From CAVTAV01 sp963732795 (GTDB lineage: Bacteria > Pseudomonadota > Alphaproteobacteria > CAVTAV01): DNA of 64,000 bases. Below, in pieces: positions 41,399 through 50,355 of this stretch. Under the pieces are notes generated by a model. That model was not told the DNA's origin. It was given only the letters and a program-made list of their open reading frames with translations, and searched no databases. Location of the stretch: contig CAVTAV010000006.1 of the NCBI GenBank assembly GCA_963732795.1, positions 930,001 to 994,000 of the forward strand. The letters run 5' to 3'. A program made the position numbers and the translations under genes. Numbering within the stretch: the stretch's first letter is position 1; the number at the start of each line of letters is the position of its first letter.

Positions 41399-42361
41399 TC
41401 ACGCCCTCCCTTCGTCGGCGTCGCCCGTCGTGATCGCGCGGAACACGTCGTCGAGGCGGCTCGGCTCGACATAGAGCTGGTCGACCTCCCAGTCGGCGCC
41501 ATGGGCCAGCGCGCCGACCTCGTTCAGGATCGATGCGCGGTCGGCCGCGAGCACGATCAGATGGACCGAGCCGGCATCCGCACCGCGCTGCTCGACGGCG
41601 GCGACGAAATCGCAGGCCGTAAGGTCCCGCCGGGCGGCATCCGCCGTCGCCGCGCTGACCCGGATCGAGACCGCGTTGTGATACGGCGATTGCGCCTGCA
41701 GCTCGCGCGGCGTGCCGTCGGCGACGACCCGGCCGTGATCGATGATCATGGCGCGGTTACAGACCGCGTCGACCTCTTCGAGGATATGGGTGGAGATGAT
41801 GATCGCCTTGTCCGGCGCCATGGATTTGATCAGGCTGCGGACGTCGTATTTCTGATTGGGGTCCAGGCCGTCGGTCGGCTCGTCGAGCACCAGCACCGGC
41901 GGATCGTGCAGGATCGCTTGCGCCAAGCCCACGCGCCGCTTGAAACCTTTGGACAGGGTCTCGATCGATTGGTCGAGAACGCCGTCGATATGGACCGCCC
42001 CGATCGCGCGCTCGATCGCGGCATCGCGCTTGGCCCCCTTGAGCTCGCGCACCTCGGCGATGAATTTGAGGAGCTGGCGCGGCGTCATGTCGGGATAGAG
42101 CGGCGCGCCTTCGGGCAGATAGCCGAGCGACCGCTTGGCCGCCAGCGGATCGGCCACGACGTCGTAGTCGCAGACCATGATCGAGCCCGAATCCGGCCGC
42201 AGGAAGCCGGTGATCATCTTCATGGTGGTGGATTTGCCGGCGCCGTTCGGCCCCAGAAAGCCGAGCACCTCACCGCGCTCCATGTGGAACGAAATGCCAT
42301 CCACGGCGGTGATTGGGCCGAATCGTTTGATCAAGCCGCTGACTTCGAGCATGGCCGACAT
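41399..42361 (-). CDS. ABC transporter ATP-binding protein, GldA-like
   Basis: The start at 42361 (MSAMLEVSGLIKRFGP) is chosen over an upstream ATG at 42490, because the ABC domain begins there and the extra 43 residues are low-quality. The 320-residue protein has Walker A LGFLGPNGAGKSTTMKMI, Q-loop YLPEGAPLYPDMT, signature LSKGFKRRVGLAQA, Walker B VLVLDEPTDGLDP and STHILEEVD. The C-terminal 90 residues form the extra domain typical of ABC-2 export ATPases. It is the first gene of the ATPase-permease-GldG-DUF4340 operon. The frame is intact. Confidence 0.9.
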   Translation of the reverse strand: MSAMLEVSGLIKRFGPITAVDGISFHMERGEVLGFLGPNGAGKSTTMKMITGFLRPDSGSIMVCDYDVVADPLAAKRSLGYLPEGAPLYPDMTPRQLLKFIAEVRELKGAKRDAAIERAIGAVHIDGVLDQSIETLSKGFKRRVGLAQAILHDPPVLVLDEPTDGLDPNQKYDVRSLIKSMAPDKAIIISTHILEEVDAVCNRAMIIDHGRVVADGTPRELQAQSPYHNAVSIRVSAATADAARRDLTACDFVAAVEQRGADAGSVHLIVLAADRASILNEVGALAHGADWEVDQLYVEPSRLDDVFRAITTGDADEGRA

Positions 42362-42784
42362 CGATACCCGCTCTCTGCGCTGTCGATCTATAGGTGAACC
42401 GCCGGACCCGCGACGAGCCGCCTCTCCGGACCCGTCCGCAAGCCGCAGGGACAGGGAACCGTTCATAGCGAAAGCGATTGGCACTCGCAAGTCACATTCC
42501 CGGCGGACAATTTGTCACACCGGAACGGTGGGTTAGCGGATTTTCTTTTGGGAGGAGGGGGCCTTGAGGCCCAGCCGGTCCGAATTGGGAAGGGGGGCTG
42601 GGGGGCTATAGTTCCCGTCACGGACACGACTGGGCCGACGAGGCCAACGACTGAAATGTCGATTTTCAATACGGCGTCAGTGGGTCCGAATCTGGGCGAA
42701 AATGAGGCAATTTTATCCACAGGTTGCGCCGATTAAAGACCGGATCCTCTTGCTTTTCCTCCGCAATCCGCCAATTCTTTAGCC
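42362..42784. other. 423-bp intergenic region between divergent operons
   Basis: The region lies between the GldA-like operon (minus) and the DUF2794 gene (plus). It is G-rich in the middle (42550-42610) and more A+T-rich at 42655-42735. It contains a perfect 9-bp DnaA-box consensus and a one-mismatch relative at about 42507. Short open frames here (for example 42512-42736) have no recognisable protein features. Promoters for both operons are expected but were not resolved. Confidence 0.55.
42713..42721 (+). promoter_or_regulatory. Consensus DnaA box (TTATCCACA)
   Basis: The 9-mer matches the strong DnaA-binding consensus exactly and lies in the A+T-rich part of the intergenic region, 64 bp before the DUF2794 start. 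A weaker relative, TTTGTCACA, lies about 200 bp upstream. A lone box could be a regulatory DnaA site or chance. Confidence 0.4.
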
Positions 42785-43183
42785 ATGAACGATGAAACGC
42801 CCATAGCGTTTGTTCGTCCCCCCATGGGCCAGGGGGGGCGAAAGGTAGCGTTCCCGGCCCCGACCAATCTCAACGTTCCCAGCACGTTCTTCAATCGGCA
42901 CGAGCTGAAGCTGATTCTCGACCTCTATGGCCGCATGGTCGCCGCCGGCGAATGGCGGGATTATGCGATCGACGACGACGGCGAGGCGGCGTCGTTCTCG
43001 ATCTATCGCCGGTCGAGCGAGATGCCGCTCTATCAAATCGAAAAGCGGCCCAAGCTGGCCCGCAAGCAGGGTGCCTATTCGATCCGCTCGGCTTCCGGCC
43101 AGATCCTCAAGCGCGGCCAGTCGCTCGACACCATGCTCAAATTCTTCAACCGCAGGCTCCTGAAGCTCGTTACCGAGCACTGA
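42785..43183 (+). CDS. DUF2794 protein
   Basis: The 132-residue cytoplasmic protein matches the alphaproteobacterial DUF2794 family: FFNRHELKLILDLYGRMVAAG, then EWRDYAIDDD, FSIYRRSSEMPLYQIEKRPKL and ARKQGAYSIRSASGQILKRG, ending LKFFNRRLLKLV. The family is nearly restricted to this class and has no known function. It is convergent with xerC, only 9 bp apart. The frame is intact. Confidence 0.9.
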   Translation: MNDETPIAFVRPPMGQGGRKVAFPAPTNLNVPSTFFNRHELKLILDLYGRMVAAGEWRDYAIDDDGEAASFSIYRRSSEMPLYQIEKRPKLARKQGAYSIRSASGQILKRGQSLDTMLKFFNRRLLKLVTEH

Positions 43184-43192
43184 GCGGCCGTG

Positions 43193-44131
43193 TCACGCCC
43201 GCGGATGGGCGCTTTCGTAAACATCCAACAGCCGAGCTGTATCGACCTCGGTATAGCGCTGCGTGGTCGAGAGGCTCGCATGGCCGAGCAGCTCCTGGAT
43301 CGTCCTCAGATCTCCGCCGCCGGCCAGGAGATGGGTCGCGAAGCTGTGCCTGAGCGCATGGGGCGTGGCGGAATCGGGCAGGCCCAGGGCCGCCCGCAGC
43401 ATCTGCATCCGGCCCTGGATGATCCGGGGATTGAGCCGTTTGCCGCGCGCACCGACGAAGAGGGGATCGTCGGGGGCGAGGCCGAAGGGGCACTGGCGGA
43501 GGTAATCCTCGATCGCGCTCCGGACGATCGGCAGGACCGGCACGAGGCGCTGCTTGTTGCCCTTGCCGGTGATGGTCATTACCTCGCTGGCCGGCGCATC
43601 CTTGCGATTGAGGCCCAGCGCTTCCGAAATACGCATCCCGCAGCCATAGAGCATGGTCAGCACCGCCGCGTCGCGCGCCGCGATCCAGGGCTCGTTCGCG
43701 ACGATATCGGCCCCGGAAGCCACCGACTTCGCGGCTTGGGCGCTTAGGGGCCGGGGCACGGAATGGGGCAGCTTGGGGCTTCGCACCGCCGCGAGGCTCG
43801 GATTGTCCACCAACCCCCGCCGGGCGAGATAGCGATAGAAGGAGCGGAGGACCGAAAGCGCCCGCGCCAGCGACCGGCTGGAGAGGCCCTGGGCGCGCCG
43901 TTCGGCGAGAAACGCTCGAAAATCGGCGAGCTTCAGACTTTCGAGGCTGTGCCGGGTCACGGGGCCGCCCAAGTGCCCCGCGAGAAAGAACAGGAAAGCC
44001 CCCAGATCCCGCCCATACGCCGCGCAAGTGTTTGCCGAGGCACGCTTTTCGCTCGCGAGATAGGTCTGCCAGTCCGCGATATATCCCCGGACTTCTTCTG
44101 ATGCAGGCGGGGCGGCGAGAGTGTCAATCAA
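43193..44131 (-). CDS. xerC: Tyrosine recombinase XerC
   Basis: XerC acts with XerD at dif to resolve chromosome dimers. The 312-residue protein has the N-terminal SAM-like core-binding domain (WQTYLASEKRASANTCAAYGRDL) and the catalytic domain with all expected residues: Arg in YGCGMRISEALGL, Lys in TGKGNKQRLVPV, His-x-x-Arg in HALRHSFATHLL, His in LLGHASLSTTQ and the nucleophile Tyr in RYTEVD. It is the housekeeping type, not a phage integrase, judged by length and context. Its ATG overlaps the transaldolase stop (ATGA). The frame is intact. Confidence 0.92.
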   Translation of the reverse strand: MIDTLAAPPASEEVRGYIADWQTYLASEKRASANTCAAYGRDLGAFLFFLAGHLGGPVTRHSLESLKLADFRAFLAERRAQGLSSRSLARALSVLRSFYRYLARRGLVDNPSLAAVRSPKLPHSVPRPLSAQAAKSVASGADIVANEPWIAARDAAVLTMLYGCGMRISEALGLNRKDAPASEVMTITGKGNKQRLVPVLPIVRSAIEDYLRQCPFGLAPDDPLFVGARGKRLNPRIIQGRMQMLRAALGLPDSATPHALRHSFATHLLAGGGDLRTIQELLGHASLSTTQRYTEVDTARLLDVYESAHPRA

Positions 44132-44784
44132 ACGATTGTTTGTCCGGTCTTGGCCCAGTCCTTGAGGAAAAGGTCGATGCCTTTGTCGGTAAGCGGGTGG
44201 TTGATCAGGCCCTTGAGCACCGCCGGCGGCACGGTCGCGACATCGGCGCCGATCTTGGCGGCTTCGAGGACATGGATCGGGTTGCGGATCGAGGCCACCA
44301 GGATTTCGGTCTTGAAATCGGGATAGTTGTCGAAGATCAGCCGGATATCCTCGATCAAGGCCATGCCCGATTGGCCGATGTCATCGAGGCGTCCGACGAA
44401 GGGCGAGACGAAGGTCGCACCGGCCTTGGCCGCCATCAGCGCCTGAACCGCCGAGAAGCACAAGGTGACGTTCACCATCGTGCCCTGATCGCTCAAATGC
44501 CGGCAGGCCTTGAGGCCTTCATAGGTCATCGGCACTTTGATCGTGATATTGGGCGCGATCGGGGTCAGCTTGCGCGCTTCCTTGATCATGCCTTCGGCAT
44601 CCGACGCGGTGGTCTCGGCGCTCACCGGGCCGGAGACCGCGTCGCAAATCTCGTTCAGGACCTCGAAGAAGTCGCGGCCCGCCTTGTGGACCAGCGAGGG
44701 ATTGGTGGTGACGCCGTCGAGGAGGCCGGTCGCGGCCAGGTCGCGGATCGCCTCGATATCGGCGGTGTCGACGAAAAACTTCAT
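44128..44784 (-). CDS. tal: Transaldolase, TalC/FSA type
   Basis: The 218-residue small transaldolase begins MKFFVDTADIEAIRDLA and VTTNPSLVHKAG. The Schiff-base lysine is in ITIKVPMTYEGLKA, and FVSPFVGRLDDIGQSG and VLVASIRNP-like ILVASIRNPIHVLEA follow. It transfers dihydroxyacetone units in the pentose phosphate pathway; fructose-6-phosphate aldolase activity is the alternative. The stop overlaps the xerC start, so the two are co-transcribed. It diverges from priA. The frame is intact. Confidence 0.93.
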   Translation of the reverse strand: MKFFVDTADIEAIRDLAATGLLDGVTTNPSLVHKAGRDFFEVLNEICDAVSGPVSAETTASDAEGMIKEARKLTPIAPNITIKVPMTYEGLKACRHLSDQGTMVNVTLCFSAVQALMAAKAGATFVSPFVGRLDDIGQSGMALIEDIRLIFDNYPDFKTEILVASIRNPIHVLEAAKIGADVATVPPAVLKGLINHPLTDKGIDLFLKDWAKTGQTIV

Positions 44785-44852
44785 GAAATTGCCTCTCTAG
44801 CCCCTGAGTCGGCCAGCTTGTTCGCCCCGACACGTGCTGGCACAGTGTAGCG

Positions 44853-47101
44853 ATGGCCGACACCATAGCCAAGCCAGCCCGACAGTCAATTTCCGCCCCC
44901 TCCCGACCCGCCGGGACGGGGGAACGGGCGCGGATTCGCGTGCTTCTGCCGCTCCCGCTCGAAGGCGCGCTCGACTATTGGGACGACGGCCTGTTCGGGG
45001 CGGCCCTCGAGCCGGGGGACATCGTGCTGGTGCCCCTGGGGCCGCGCCATGTTCACGGCATTGTCTGGGATTTGCCGGGCGAATCCGGCTCGTTCGACGC
45101 GGAAAAACTCAAATCCGTCGCCGAAAAGATCGATTTGCCGCCGTTTCCGGACGATATGCGCCGTTTGATCGACTGGGTCGCGAGCTACACGTCACGCCCC
45201 CCGGCGCTGTCCTGAAGATGGCCTTGAGCGTGCCCGAGGCGCTCGATCCCTTCCAGCCGATCCGCGCCTATGCCGCCGGCGGGCCCGAGCCGGAGCGGAT
45301 GACCGACGCCCGGACCCGCGTGCTGGAGATCGCGAAATCCGGCCCGCCGCGCACGGTCGCCGATCTCGCCCGCGAGGCGGCGGTCGGCGAAGGCGTCGTC
45401 CGGGGGCTGGTCAAGGCAGGGACCCTGATTCAGGTCGATCTTCCCGCCGAAACGCCCCTCGAAAGGCCCGATCTCGACCTGCCGGGGCCGACGCTCTCTC
45501 CCGCTCAAGCCAAGGCGGCGGCGGCCATAGAGGCCGTCGTGAAGGCGCGGGACTACAAGACCGTGCTCCTCGAAGGCGTCACCGGCTCGGGCAAGACCGA
45601 GGTCTATTTCGACGCCATCGCCACGGCCCTGAAAGCCGATCCGCAAGGGCAGGTCTTGGTCCTCGTGCCCGAGATCGCGCTCACCTCCCAATGGCTGGAG
45701 CGCTTCGTGCAGCGCTTCGGCGTCGAGCCGCTGTTGTGGCATTCCGATCTCGGCCAGGCCTATCGCCGCCGGGCCTGGCGGCAGGTCGCGAAGGGTGACG
45801 CGTCGGTCGTGGTCGGCGCGCGCTCGGCCTTGTTCCTGCCGTTCCCGGATTTGCGCCTGATCGTGATCGACGAGGAGCAGGACGCCTCTTACAAGCAGGA
45901 GGACGGCGTCCTCTACAACGCGCGAGACATGGCGGTCGTGCGCGGCTCGCTCGCCAAGATTCCGGTGATCCTGGTCTCGGCCACGCCGTCCTTGGAAACC
46001 GTCGTCAATGTCCGGAACGAGCGCTACGGCCATGTCGAGCTGCCGGACCGCCATGGCGGCGCGAGTATGCCCGAGATCCAGGCGATCGACATGCGCGAGA
46101 CGCCTCCCGAGCGCGGCCGCTGGCTCTCGCCGCCCCTCGTCGCCGCCATGGGCGACACTTTGCTGGCCGGCGAGCAGACCCTGCTGTTCCTCAACCGGCG
46201 CGGCTATGCGCCCTTGACCCTCTGCCGGACTTGCGGCCACCGCTTCCAATGCCCGAACTGCTCGGCCTGGCTCGTCGAGCACCGCTATGCCGGCCAGGTC
46301 CAATGCCATCACTGCGGATTCTCGCAGCCCGCGCCGGAGATCTGCCCGGCCTGCGGCAAGCCCGGCACCCTGGTCGCCTGCGGCCCCGGCGTCGAGCGCC
46401 TGGCGGAGGAGGTTTCCCAGCGCTTCCCGACGGCGCGGATCGGCGTCATGGCGAGCGACACCATGACCGGCCCCCGCGCCATCGCCGACATGATCTCCCG
46501 CATGACCCATCACGAGATCGACGTCGTGATCGGCACCCAGTTGGTGGCGAAAGGCCACCATTTCCCGATGCTGACGCTCGTCGGCATCGTCGACGCCGAT
46601 CTCGGCCTCGAAGGCGGCGACCCGCGCGCCTCGGAGCGGACCTATCAGCAGCTTTCCCAGGTTTCGGGCCGCGCCGGCCGCGCCGAGCGCCCCGGAAAGG
46701 TGATGCTCCAGAGCTATATGCCGGACCATCCCGTCATGGCGGCGCTGATCTCCGGCGACCGCGAGGCCTTCCTCGACCGTGAGATCCGCGCCCGCAAGGC
46801 CGGCCGCTTGCCGCCCTTCGGCCGCCTGGTCGCGCTCATCGTCTCCGGCCCGGAGCACAACGCGGTCATGCAAGCCGGCCGGGCGCTCGCCCGGAATGCG
46901 CCCCGCGAGAAGGGCGTCGAGACCTTCGGCCCCGCGCCCGCGCCGCTCGCCCTCCTGCGCGGCCGTCATCGGCATCGGCTCCTGCTGAAGGCCCCGCGCT
47001 CGGTCAATGTGCAGAGCGTCACGCGCCGCTGGCTCGCCGCCACCCGTTTGCCAAAAAAGGTGCGCGTCCAGGTGGACGTGGACCCCTACAGCTTCATGTG
47101 A
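44853..47101 (+). CDS. priA: Primosomal replication helicase PriA (one frame break)
   Basis: PriA restarts stalled replication forks. The N-terminal DNA-binding domain (RIRVLLPLPLEGALDYW, VLVPLGPRHVHGIVW) is separated from the helicase by one missing base near 45192 (SYT to TPPGAVLKMALS). The helicase has LLEGVTGSGKTEVYF (Walker A), VIDEEQDASYKQ (DEEH-type box II), SATPSLET, and VSGRAGRAERPG. Eight zinc-binding cysteines are in CRTCGHRFQCPNCSAW and CHHCG...CPACG. The repaired length is 749 residues. This is one of few breaks in the window explained by a lost base. The position before the atp operon is conserved in alphaproteobacteria. Confidence 0.94.
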
Positions 47102-47310
47102 CAGATGCAAGACAGCTATGCGCGAGGCCGTCCGCCGAGTCAGGTTGCGCCTGCGAAATGACTGTGCTAGGTATCCGCCGGGCTTCGACGGGCCGGGCTG
47201 GATCTACCGTCGCAAGCGTAGAAATTGCGGTGAAATTTCAATACGTTAAGTGAGTTCTCCCGACCCCGGACAATCGGGTCTGAACAGGTCGTCCCAAGAG
47301 GGTTTCCCGA

Positions 47311-47871
47311 GTGGCTGTTGAATCATCGATCGTGTCCGGAGTGGCTGGACGCTACGCGACCGCGTTATTCGACCTCGCCCAGGAGGCAAAGGCTCTCGAT
47401 TCCACCGCCGCGGAGCTCGCCCAACTCAAGTCCATGATCCATGAAAGCGCCGATCTGAGGGCCCTCGTCAGGAGCCCGGTGATCAGCCGTGACGATCAGG
47501 GCCGGGGCATGGACGCTGTCGCCGAGAAGGCCGGCTTCAGCGAGCTGACCCGCAAATTCATCGCCACGGTCACGGCCAACCGCCGGCTGAACCAGATCGT
47601 TCCGATCTGCGACGCGTTCCGCAAGCTCCTCGCCGCCCATCGCGGAGAGATCACGGCCGATGTCACCTCGGCGCAGCCGCTGACGCCCGAGCAGCTCGAG
47701 GCGCTGAAGGCCGAGCTCGACCGGGCGACCGGCCGGACGGTCGATGTCGACGCCAAGGTGGACGAGGCATTGCTGGGCGGGCTTGTGGTCAAGCTCGGCT
47801 CTCGCATGATCGACAGCTCGCTTAGAACGAAACTCAACTCGCTGACCGAAGTCATGAAAGGGATTGGATGA
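47311..47871 (+). CDS. atpH: ATP synthase F1 subunit delta
   Basis: The delta subunit links F1 to the peripheral stalk. The GTG start at 47311 gives a 186-residue protein, VAGRYATALFDLAQEA at the N-terminus and LGGLVVKLGSRMIDSSLRTKLNSL at the C-terminus, both typical. It is the first gene of atpHAGDC. The F0 genes are not in this window, as is usual in alphaproteobacteria, where F0 and F1 are separate operons. The 209 bp upstream contain an inverted gaaatt/aatttc pair (47221-47239) but no clear promoter was found. The frame is intact. Confidence 0.95.
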   Translation: MAVESSIVSGVAGRYATALFDLAQEAKALDSTAAELAQLKSMIHESADLRALVRSPVISRDDQGRGMDAVAEKAGFSELTRKFIATVTANRRLNQIVPICDAFRKLLAAHRGEITADVTSAQPLTPEQLEALKAELDRATGRTVDVDAKVDEALLGGLVVKLGSRMIDSSLRTKLNSLTEVMKGIG

Positions 47872-49401
47872 TGGACATCCGGGCCGCGGAAATCTCGTCG
47901 ATATTGAAGGCGCAAATCGCCAATTTCGGCGCCGAGGCGGAAGTCTCGGAAATTGGCCAGGTGCTTTCGGTCGGCGACGGCATCGCCCGCGTCTACGGCC
48001 TCGACAACGTACAGGCCGGCGAGCTTGTGACCTTCCCCGGCAATGTCAAGGGCATGGCGCTCAACCTCGAGACCGACAATGTCGGCGTCGTGATCTTCGG
48101 CGACGACCGCGGCATCAAGGAAGGCGACACGGTCAAGCGCACCGGCTCGATCGTCGACGCGCCGGTCGGCAAGGGTCTTCTCGGTCGGGTCGTGAACGGC
48201 CTTGGCGAGCCGATCGACGGCAAGGGGCCGATCGAGGGCGACGAGCGCCGCCGCGTCGAGGTCAAGGCGCCGGGCATCATTCCGCGGAAATCGGTGCATG
48301 AGCCGATGCAGACCGGCCTCAAGGCCCTGGACGCCCTGGTTCCGGTCGGCCGCGGCCAGCGCGAGCTCATCATCGGCGACCGCCAGACCGGCAAGACCGC
48401 CGTCGCCATCGACACCATCATCAATCAGAAGCCGGTCAACGCCACCGGCGACGAATCCAAGAAGCTCTATTGCATCTATGTCGCGGTCGGCCAGAAGCGC
48501 TCGACGGTGGCTCAGATCGTCAAGACACTCGAAGACGCCGGCGCGATGGAATATTCCATCGTGGTCGCCGCGACGGCTTCGGATCCGGCGCCCTTGCAGT
48601 TCCTGGCGCCTTATACCGGCTGCACCATGGGCGAGTATTTCCGCGATAACGGCATGCACGCGCTGATCATCTATGATGATCTCTCGAAGCAGGCCGTCGC
48701 CTATCGCCAGATGTCGCTGCTGCTTCGCCGCCCGCCGGGACGCGAGGCCTATCCCGGCGACGTGTTCTATCTTCACTCTCGTCTCCTGGAGCGCGCGGCG
48801 AAGATGAACGACGATTTGGGCGGCGGGCTCACTCACCGCGCTGCCGATCATCGAGACTCAGGCGGGCGACGTTGCCGCCTATATCCCGACCAACGTGATC
48901 TCGATCACCGACGGTCAGATCTTCCTCGAAACCGAGCTTTTCTTCCAGGGCATCCGGCCCGCCATTTCGGTCGGTCTGTCGGTGAGCCGCGTCGGCTCCG
49001 CCGCCCAGATCAAGGCGATGAAGCAAGTCGCCGGCACCATCAAGCTGGAGTTCGCCCAATACCGCGAAATGGCGGCTTTCGCCCAGTTCGGCTCCGATCT
49101 CGATGCGTCGACCCAACGCCTGCTCGCCCGCGGCGAGCGCCTGACTGAGCTTCTGAAGCAGGGCCAGTTCTCGCCTATGCCGGTCGAGGAGCAGGTGGTT
49201 TCGATCTATTCCGGCGTGCGCGGGTATCTGGATAAGATCGCGGTCGGGGACGTCACCAGGTTCGAATCCATGCTGTTGAGCGAGGTTCGCGCCAAGCACG
49301 CCGATATCCTGGAGGAGATCCGCACCAAACGCGAGCTCACCAAGGAGGTCGACGAGAATCTGAAAGAGGTGCTGGAGAAGTTCTCGAAGTCCTTCGCGTA
49401 A
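47871..49401 (+). CDS. atpA: ATP synthase F1 subunit alpha (one frame break)
   Basis: The non-catalytic nucleotide-binding alpha subunit. The ATG at 47871 (MDIRAAEISSILKAQI) is the canonical alphaproteobacterial start; the ATG at 47868 overlapping the atpH stop is also possible. P-loop: GDRQTGKTAVAID. The frame breaks near 48826, where one extra G in DDLGG to GSLTALPIIETQAGD restores the canonical sequence. The C-terminal part includes ISITDGQIFLETELFFQGIRP and VGSAAQIKAMKQVAG. The repaired length is 509 residues, exactly as expected. An essential gene, so a sequencing error is likely. Confidence 0.95.
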
Positions 49402-49440
49402 AGACAGGACGGACGAGACCGAAAGGAAACCGGGACCGAG

Positions 49441-50331
49441 ATGCCAAGCCTCAAAGAGCTCAAGAATCGCATCAGAAGCGTCAAGTCGACGCAGAAGATC
49501 ACCAAGGCCAAGCAGATGGTCGCGGCGTCGAAGCTGCGCCGCGCCCAGGAGGCCGTCGAGGCCGCCCGGCCCTATTCCGAGCGCATGGAGCGCGTGCTGG
49601 CCTCGCTGGCGAGCGGTATGGAAGGCATGCCCGGCGCACCGCCGCTGCTGGTCGGCACCGGCGGCGACCAGACCCATCTTCTCATCGTCGCGACCGCCGA
49701 TCGCGGCTTGTGCGGCGGCTTCAACTCCACCATCGCCCGTGCCGCGAGAGATCGCGCGCGGTCTCTGATCGCCGAGGGCAAAACGGTCAAGATCTTCTGT
49801 GTCGGCCGCAAAGGGCGGGATGCCTTGAAGCGCGAATTCGCCGACCGGATCGTGCAATATGTCTCGCTCCGCGAGGTCAAGAAAGTCGGGTTCGAGAACG
49901 CCAAGGAGATCTCGACGATCGTCCTCGATATGTTCGATGCGGGCGAATTCGACGTTTGCACCCTGATCTTCAGCCAGTTCAAATCGGTCATGAGCCAGGT
50001 GCCGACGGCAAAGCAGCTCATCCCGGCGGTAATCCCGGCCGGCGACGAGGTGGCGCCGGGGCCCGATCTCAAAGGCGCGGTCTACGAGTATGAGCCGGAC
50101 GAGGCGGACATCCTGAAGGTTCTGCTGCCGCGCAATGTCTCCGTCCAGATCTTCCGCGCGCTTCTCGAGAACGCCGCCGGCGAGCAGGGCGCGAGCATGA
50201 CCGCCATGGACAACGCGACGCGCAACGCGGGCGAGGTGATCGACCAACTGACCCTGAACTACAACCGCACCCGTCAGGCCGTCATCACCAAGGAACTCAT
50301 CGAAATCATCTCGGGCGCCGAGGCGCTCTAA
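49441..50331 (+). CDS. atpG: ATP synthase F1 subunit gamma
   Basis: The central rotor shaft. The 296-residue protein has the N-terminal helix SLKELKNRIRSVKSTQKITKAKQMVAASK (shown from its first residues) and the C-terminal helix ATRNAGEVIDQLTLNYNRTRQ with AVITKELIEIISGAEAL, which sit inside the alpha3beta3 ring. TADRGLCGGFNS is also typical. It follows atpA by 39 bp. The frame is intact. Confidence 0.96.
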   Translation: MPSLKELKNRIRSVKSTQKITKAKQMVAASKLRRAQEAVEAARPYSERMERVLASLASGMEGMPGAPPLLVGTGGDQTHLLIVATADRGLCGGFNSTIARAARDRARSLIAEGKTVKIFCVGRKGRDALKREFADRIVQYVSLREVKKVGFENAKEISTIVLDMFDAGEFDVCTLIFSQFKSVMSQVPTAKQLIPAVIPAGDEVAPGPDLKGAVYEYEPDEADILKVLLPRNVSVQIFRALLENAAGEQGASMTAMDNATRNAGEVIDQLTLNYNRTRQAVITKELIEIISGAEAL

Positions 50332-50355
50332 GAAGCACGACCGGAGCACGGACTT

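Noticed and set aside
42512..42736. Small open frame of 74 codons in the intergenic region
   Set aside because: No ribosome-binding site, protein-like composition or recognisable motif; it runs over the DnaA box.
42362..42784. Chromosome origin of replication
   Set aside because: Only one exact DnaA box, no box cluster, no typical oriC neighbours (hemE, dnaA, parAB, rnpA).
43193..44131. Tyrosine recombinase as a sign of an integrated element
   Set aside because: It is a housekeeping XerC in the normal alphaproteobacterial context. No tRNA attachment site, excisionase or phage gene is nearby.
49259..49270. A tRNA-like T-loop string, ggttcgaatcc
   Set aside because: It lies inside atpA, in frame as TRFESML, and no matching acceptor, D or anticodon arms surround it.
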